Assembly: GCA_033977485.1 (NCBI GenBank)
Contig: CM066994.1
Location: 41,689,155 to 41,753,154 of the forward strand
Reading direction: 5' to 3'
Length of the DNA: 64,000 nt
Source: Hydrangea macrophylla
Lineage: Eukaryota > Streptophyta > Magnoliopsida > Cornales > Hydrangeaceae
Shown here piece after piece: positions 60,059 through 64,000 of this stretch. The stretch's first letter is position 1. Each line of letters opens with the position of its first letter. Below the pieces are notes generated by a model. The model saw only the letters and a list, made by a program, of their open reading frames with translations, was not told the DNA's origin and ran no database searches. The translations under genes were made by a program, and so were the position numbers.

Positions 60059-60399
60059 TGAGAGATGAGATCAGACAAAGAGTTTGTGAGAGACTAATGT
60101 CGGGAGAACGCAAGGAGATAAGTGATGTAATGTCTGACAAAATCAACTCCGTTTGGTTTTTGAATGTAGAAAAAACTAACAAAAGACAGCTTGTTGGTAA
60201 AAAAAGAGTTTCCCTTCATGTCCCTTGAAGTGTCCCTCTGTGTATCGGTGATGTGTCCACCTCTGAAAATTGTATAACAGAAACAAGACACGTATTTGGC
60301 GCATCTGATACGTGTCAGAGGTTTGTCGGGCGAGTGTCGGTGTCCTATACGTGTCAGACACAGGTACGAAGCCCTGTTTGAAGTGTCGGTACTTCCTAG
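59764..60399. mobile_element. Non-autonomous hAT transposon
   Basis: The ends CTATGAAACAC and GGTACTTCCTAG match those of the 10449-11045 element. The flanks ATTAAAGG and ATTATAGG form an 8-bp duplication with one mismatch. Its ends are rich in GACACG/CGTGTC repeats. It contains a G run and GA microsatellite (59987-60052). Confidence 0.7.
59987..60052. repeat. G23 homopolymer followed by GA microsatellite
   Basis: About 23 consecutive G residues are followed by (GA)n with a short TCTA interruption. The exact length is likely unreliable in sequencing. Confidence 0.85.
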
Positions 60400-60407
60400 A
60401 TTATAGG

Positions 60408-60820
60408 TTATATATGGCCTCAAGTACCCATTTAAAACCCAATTCAAATTTCTTTCAAACCCACCCATTTACCAGGTCTAGCTAAATTGAATAAAAGAAG
60501 TATAAACAACTAATGTAAGTAATTCTCCTAGATATATGCTAGGTTTATTTAACCTTGACATACAGGTTGAATCCGATTTTTACCCCAAAGCCTAATTGAT
60601 TAGGTTTAGGGTCAAATCATGTATATCAATTGTATAGAGATGAAAGTACAGAGATAGCAGGAATCTCTGTATATTAAAGTGTAAGAAAGTGTTAAAAGAG
60701 AAGCTTATTCGTAGGTTAGGCTTAAGCCTTAAATGTATTGTAACGGACTTAACTTCTGTACAGTTATTACTGTACAATTGCAACTGTGCTAGACACAGTT
60801 GCTACAGCAAAATTGCTTTT
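60408..60820. other. Intergenic, nothing recognised
   Basis: AT-rich. Two motifs, GTTGAATCC and CAACTGTG, recur locally, but no gene or element ends are seen. Confidence 0.35.
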
Positions 60821-61396
60821 GTAATAGTAGTTTTATAAAACTGCCCTATTCTACTATAGCAACGCGAAGATCACAGTTGCAACTAGACAGCTCTTATAGT
60901 ACAGAAGTTAAGTGACTTAAGTCCTATTGTAACCAAGCAAACATGGGACACTAACATTCCCACTAATATACATTTATATAATATATTGAGACATTTAATG
61001 AGACAAGTGTATGTGAGGTGACTAAGAATTGATGGTTGAGATTGATTGAAAACTTTAATTGAATTGTTTGGACCGACTTTGTTTTTCAAACTTTCTTCCC
61101 CTTAATTGAATTGTTTGGACCGACTTTTGTAAAAGTAGTTTTTTAAAACTGTCCAATTTTACTATAGCAACGTGAGGAACACAGTTACAACTAGACAGTT
61201 TTTACTATACAAAAGTTAAGTCCTATTGTAACCAAGCAAACGTGGGAAACTAGCATTCGCACAAATATACATTTATATAATATATCGAGACATTTAATGT
61301 GACAAGTGTATGTGAGGTGACTAAGAATTGATGGTTGAGATTGATTGAAAACTTTAATTGAATTGTTTGGACTGACTTTGTTTTTCAAGCTTTCTA
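60820..61396. repeat. Direct tandem duplication, ~308-bp period
   Basis: The segment 60826 to about 61092 (AGTAGTTTTATAAAACTG ... GGACCGACTTTGTTTTTC) is repeated at 61134-61388 with scattered changes. Each copy yields a similar short minus-strand frame, best explained by duplication rather than coding. Confidence 0.85.
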
Positions 61397-61639
61397 CCCC
61401 CTAGCTAAATGTTCCCCCCACTTTTTCCAAATTTGGTGTGAGACTCACTTTTTTATGTGAGCGATAAACATAGGGATTATTAAAAATCAGTTTACTTTTA
61501 GTTGAATATTAAAGTACATTCACTTACCTTTTCAAAATAAAAAGGATATCAAATTAAAACTAAAAATTTAAAAATACATCAACTTTTTTATTTTTTTAAA
61601 ATAAAAAAATAAATAAATTACATTTACACCCACATCTTC

Positions 61640-61768
61640 TTTCTCACCACCACCTCCACCAGTTGCCACCACCATGGCTGGCCACAACACCACACCCCGA
61701 CCACTACCACCACACCACACCACACCACACCACCACCACTAGCCACCCCCACCACAACCTCTCTCTCC

Positions 61769-61799
<31 letters not shown>

Positions 61800-61930
61800 C
61801 ACATGAGTATATAAATACATATCTTATATATGGCCACCATCACCACCAAACTCTCTCTATCTCTTCTCGCTTCTCACCATCACCACCACGACCCTCCTCC
61901 CTCATCCACCCCTGCCATTGCAGAAAATAA
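61640..61930. repeat. CCA-rich and CT/TA low-complexity region
   Basis: CACCACCAC repeats, then CTCTCT and TATATA runs. The part from about 61840 is a diverged inverted copy of the loop of the neighbouring foldback. Confidence 0.7.
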
Positions 61931-61934
61931 AAAA

Positions 61935-62489
61935 AAATAAAAAAAAAGCTGCAGGTTGGAACAACTGTCCAAACGGCAGAAGCAACTCACCAAACTTACT
62001 GGGAGCAACTCACCAAATGTAAGGAGCAACTCACCAAACGGAAAGAGTAAAGTTGCTCCATATATTTGCTGAGTTGCTCCCGATACGTTTATTGAGTTGC
62101 TCCTTCTGTTTGGACAATTGCTCCAAAAACCTATACCGTCTTTTTTTTTGGTGTAGTGGCGATGGTGGATGAGCGAGGTGGCCCGTGGTAGTGGTGGCTT
62201 TGAGAAGAGTGGGAGAAGAGATCAAAGAGAGAGAAGAGATAGACAGGTTGGGGTGGTGGTGGGGGTGGTGGTGGAGCAAGGTGTAGATTTTTGGAGCAAT
62301 TGTCCAAACAGAAGGAACAACTTAGCAAACCTATTGGGATCAATTTAGCAAACGTATGGAGCAACTTTACTCTTTCCATTTGGTGAATTGCTCCTTGCGT
62401 TTGGTGAGTTGCTTCTATTAAGTTTGGTGAGTTGCTCCTGCCATTTGGACAGTTGCTTCAACCTGCAACTTTTTTTTTCTTTTTTTAAA
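61935..62489. repeat. Large foldback (two ~200-bp arms, ~146-bp loop)
   Basis: 61935-62136 matches the reverse complement of 62283-62489 at about 85-90 percent by eye, starting from GCAGGTTG at the outer ends and finishing TTGCTCCAAAAA at the inner ends. Each arm holds three copies of GGAGCAACTCACCAAA. The right arm ends directly at the Ty3 fragment. Confidence 0.85.
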
Positions 62490-63481
62490 CAGCGAGTATC
62501 GTTTGACGAAGTCCACTCATTTCATCGCTTATAGCATGACTTATCCAGTGGAGAAGATGAGTAGAATGTATCTTCAACAAGTTGTACGACTGCACGGAGT
62601 ACCGGTGTCTATCGTATCAGATCGAGATTCACGGTTTACTTTAGGATTCTGGGAAAGTCTTCAAGAAGCTTTGGGAACTTCATTAAGTTTAAGTACTGCT
62701 TTTCATCCACAGACCGATGGACAGACTGAACCCACCAATCAGGTTATGGAGGATATGCTCAGGGCATGTGTTATAGACTTTGAGAGTTCGTGGGAAACAC
62801 ATCTTCCGTTGATCGAATTTGCTTACAACAACAGTTACCACTCAAGTATAGGGATGGCTCCATTCGAAGCATTATATGGACGACCGTGTCGATCCCCGCT
62901 TTGTTGGGCAGAGATTGGAGATAATGAACTGTTAGGGCCAGACTTGGTTAGAGAAACCAACGAGAAGATAGTAGTTGTGAATGAGATGATGCGTGCTGCA
63001 CAGAGTAGATAGAAGAGCTACGCCGATAAGCATAGAAAGGATAAGGAGTTCGCTGTCGGAGATCACGTACTTTTGAAAGTTTCACCAATTCGTGCAGTAG
63101 TTTGATTTGGTCAAAAAAAGGGGTAAGTTGTCGCCTCGTTTCATTGGACCATTTGAGATACTGGAACGCGTTGGGAAAGTAGCCTATCGACTCGCGTTGC
63201 CACCAAAGATGTCTGGGGTGCACAATGTCTTCCATATCAGAATGTTGAGGGAATATAAGGGAGATCCTTCACACACTATTGATTTCAAGGACATTGAGAT
63301 CCATGGGAATGTCACCTACAGAGAAAGACTTGTACGTGTTTTGGATCACAGTATGGAGAAGCTGCGGAACAAAGATATTCCTCTAGTGAAGGTTCAGTGG
63401 AAGTATCACGATGAGAATAAAGCATCTTGGGAATTGGAGTCAGAAATGAGAACTAAGTACCAGGAGTTGTTTCAAGACTAG
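62490..63481 (+). pseudogene. Element F: 5'-truncated Ty3/gypsy integrase fragment
   Basis: It enters mid-domain at RLTKSTHFIA (no start codon), with SIVSDRDSRF, FHPQTDGQTEPTNQ and LYGRPCRSPLCW of the integrase core. A stop at 63010-63012 (TAG) follows, then a TGA near 63103 and a one-base shift in an A-run. The frame then continues with RGKLSPRFIGPFEIL, PPKMSGVHNVFHIRMLRE and a chromodomain-like WKYHDENKASWELESEMR tail to 63481. It is related to element A integrase but clearly a different family. Confidence 0.9.
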
Positions 63482-63504
63482 TCAGCTTAGATTTCAGGGC
63501 GAAA

Positions 63505-63525
63505 TCTCTATTAAGGAGGGAGTGA
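63505..63525 (+). promoter_or_regulatory. Element F polypurine tract
   Basis: TTAAGGAGGGAGTGA lies just before the LTR start TGTAGCAACC, the expected place and composition. Confidence 0.7.
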
Positions 63526-64000
63526 TGTAGCAACCTGTATTTTCGCTTCCCTAATAATAAATAAAATGTCAATCTTTATCTTTTATTACTATTTGTATTC
63601 ATTTTAGTTGTGGTATTATTTCTAATTAATAAATAATACTCGTGTTATTAGTTGTTAACTAAATGCCATTTTATTTTACTACAGTGTATTATTTCAATAA
63701 TAATATTTCCATGAATAATAATTTGTAGTAATATTATTAATTGTTAAATCAAGATTCTCATTTTTGTGACCGTTAGTAATTTTTTAATTGTATGATTATG
63801 CTTAAGACAGCGCCCCTAAGTTACCCTATAATTTGGAATTAAAACTATTAATAAAATATTAATCACGTTGATTACATTTTTGGTCCCTAATAATTATTTG
63901 GGGTATTTTCCTAGACTACCCGGACCAACCTAACTGGACTAACTGAACCAAATGGATTAAACGGACTAACTGTATAATTTATGAAGTGACTGCATCAATC
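63526..64000 (+). repeat. Element F 3' LTR, truncated by window edge
   Basis: It starts TGTAGCAACCTGTATTTTCG directly after the polypurine tract. It is AT-rich and no end is reached. Confidence 0.75.

Overview
This is nuclear DNA of a flowering plant, probably a eudicot. It has a spliced gene with GT-AG introns and a chloroplast transit peptide, a glycine-rich cell-wall protein gene, and dense LTR retrotransposons, MITEs and SINEs. No bacterial operon, CRISPR array or rRNA was found.

Layout. (1) 1-723, minus strand: 5' part of a glycine-rich secreted protein gene running off the left edge. (2) 1.0-1.9 kb: small inverted-repeat transposons. (3) 3061-14551, minus: a complete 11-exon arogenate dehydratase gene (ADT1-like, 396 codons), whose introns carry two hAT elements, two SINEs and a MITE. 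(4) 14.8-16.3 kb: a non-autonomous hAT and a Harbinger-type MITE upstream of ADT. (5) 17358-54412: one nested retrotransposon block. Host A is a Ty3/gypsy chromovirus on the minus strand (target duplication ATTAT). Its 3' LTR holds a solo LTR, E (AAAAT). Its pol gene is split by B, a Tat/Ogre-like non-autonomous element at 24601-50310 (GGTGC). The 3' LTR of B is split by C, a Ty1/copia element at 26358-35069 (CTACT), and the intact 5' LTR of B preserves the empty site. The interior of B is mostly tandem arrays plus an LTR-like insert, D. (6) 54.4-62.5 kb: no convincing gene; MITEs, a hAT, a long-inverted-repeat element, a tandem duplication, a truncated SINE and a large foldback. (7) 62490-64000, plus: 3' end of another Ty3/gypsy element, F, with its LTR leaving the window.

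Only two cellular genes are supported, and nothing links their functions: ADT makes phenylalanine precursor in the plastid, and the glycine-rich protein is probably a wall component. Everything else is transposon sequence, largely decayed except for C.

The most interesting signals are in the retroelements. Unrelated LTR promoters carry reiterated palindromes, and C and D share the same one. Element B is built from at least seven tandem arrays, one repeating its own polypurine-tract motif. There is also an intron-like insertion inside the reverse transcriptase of A. All identity and copy-number statements are by eye.
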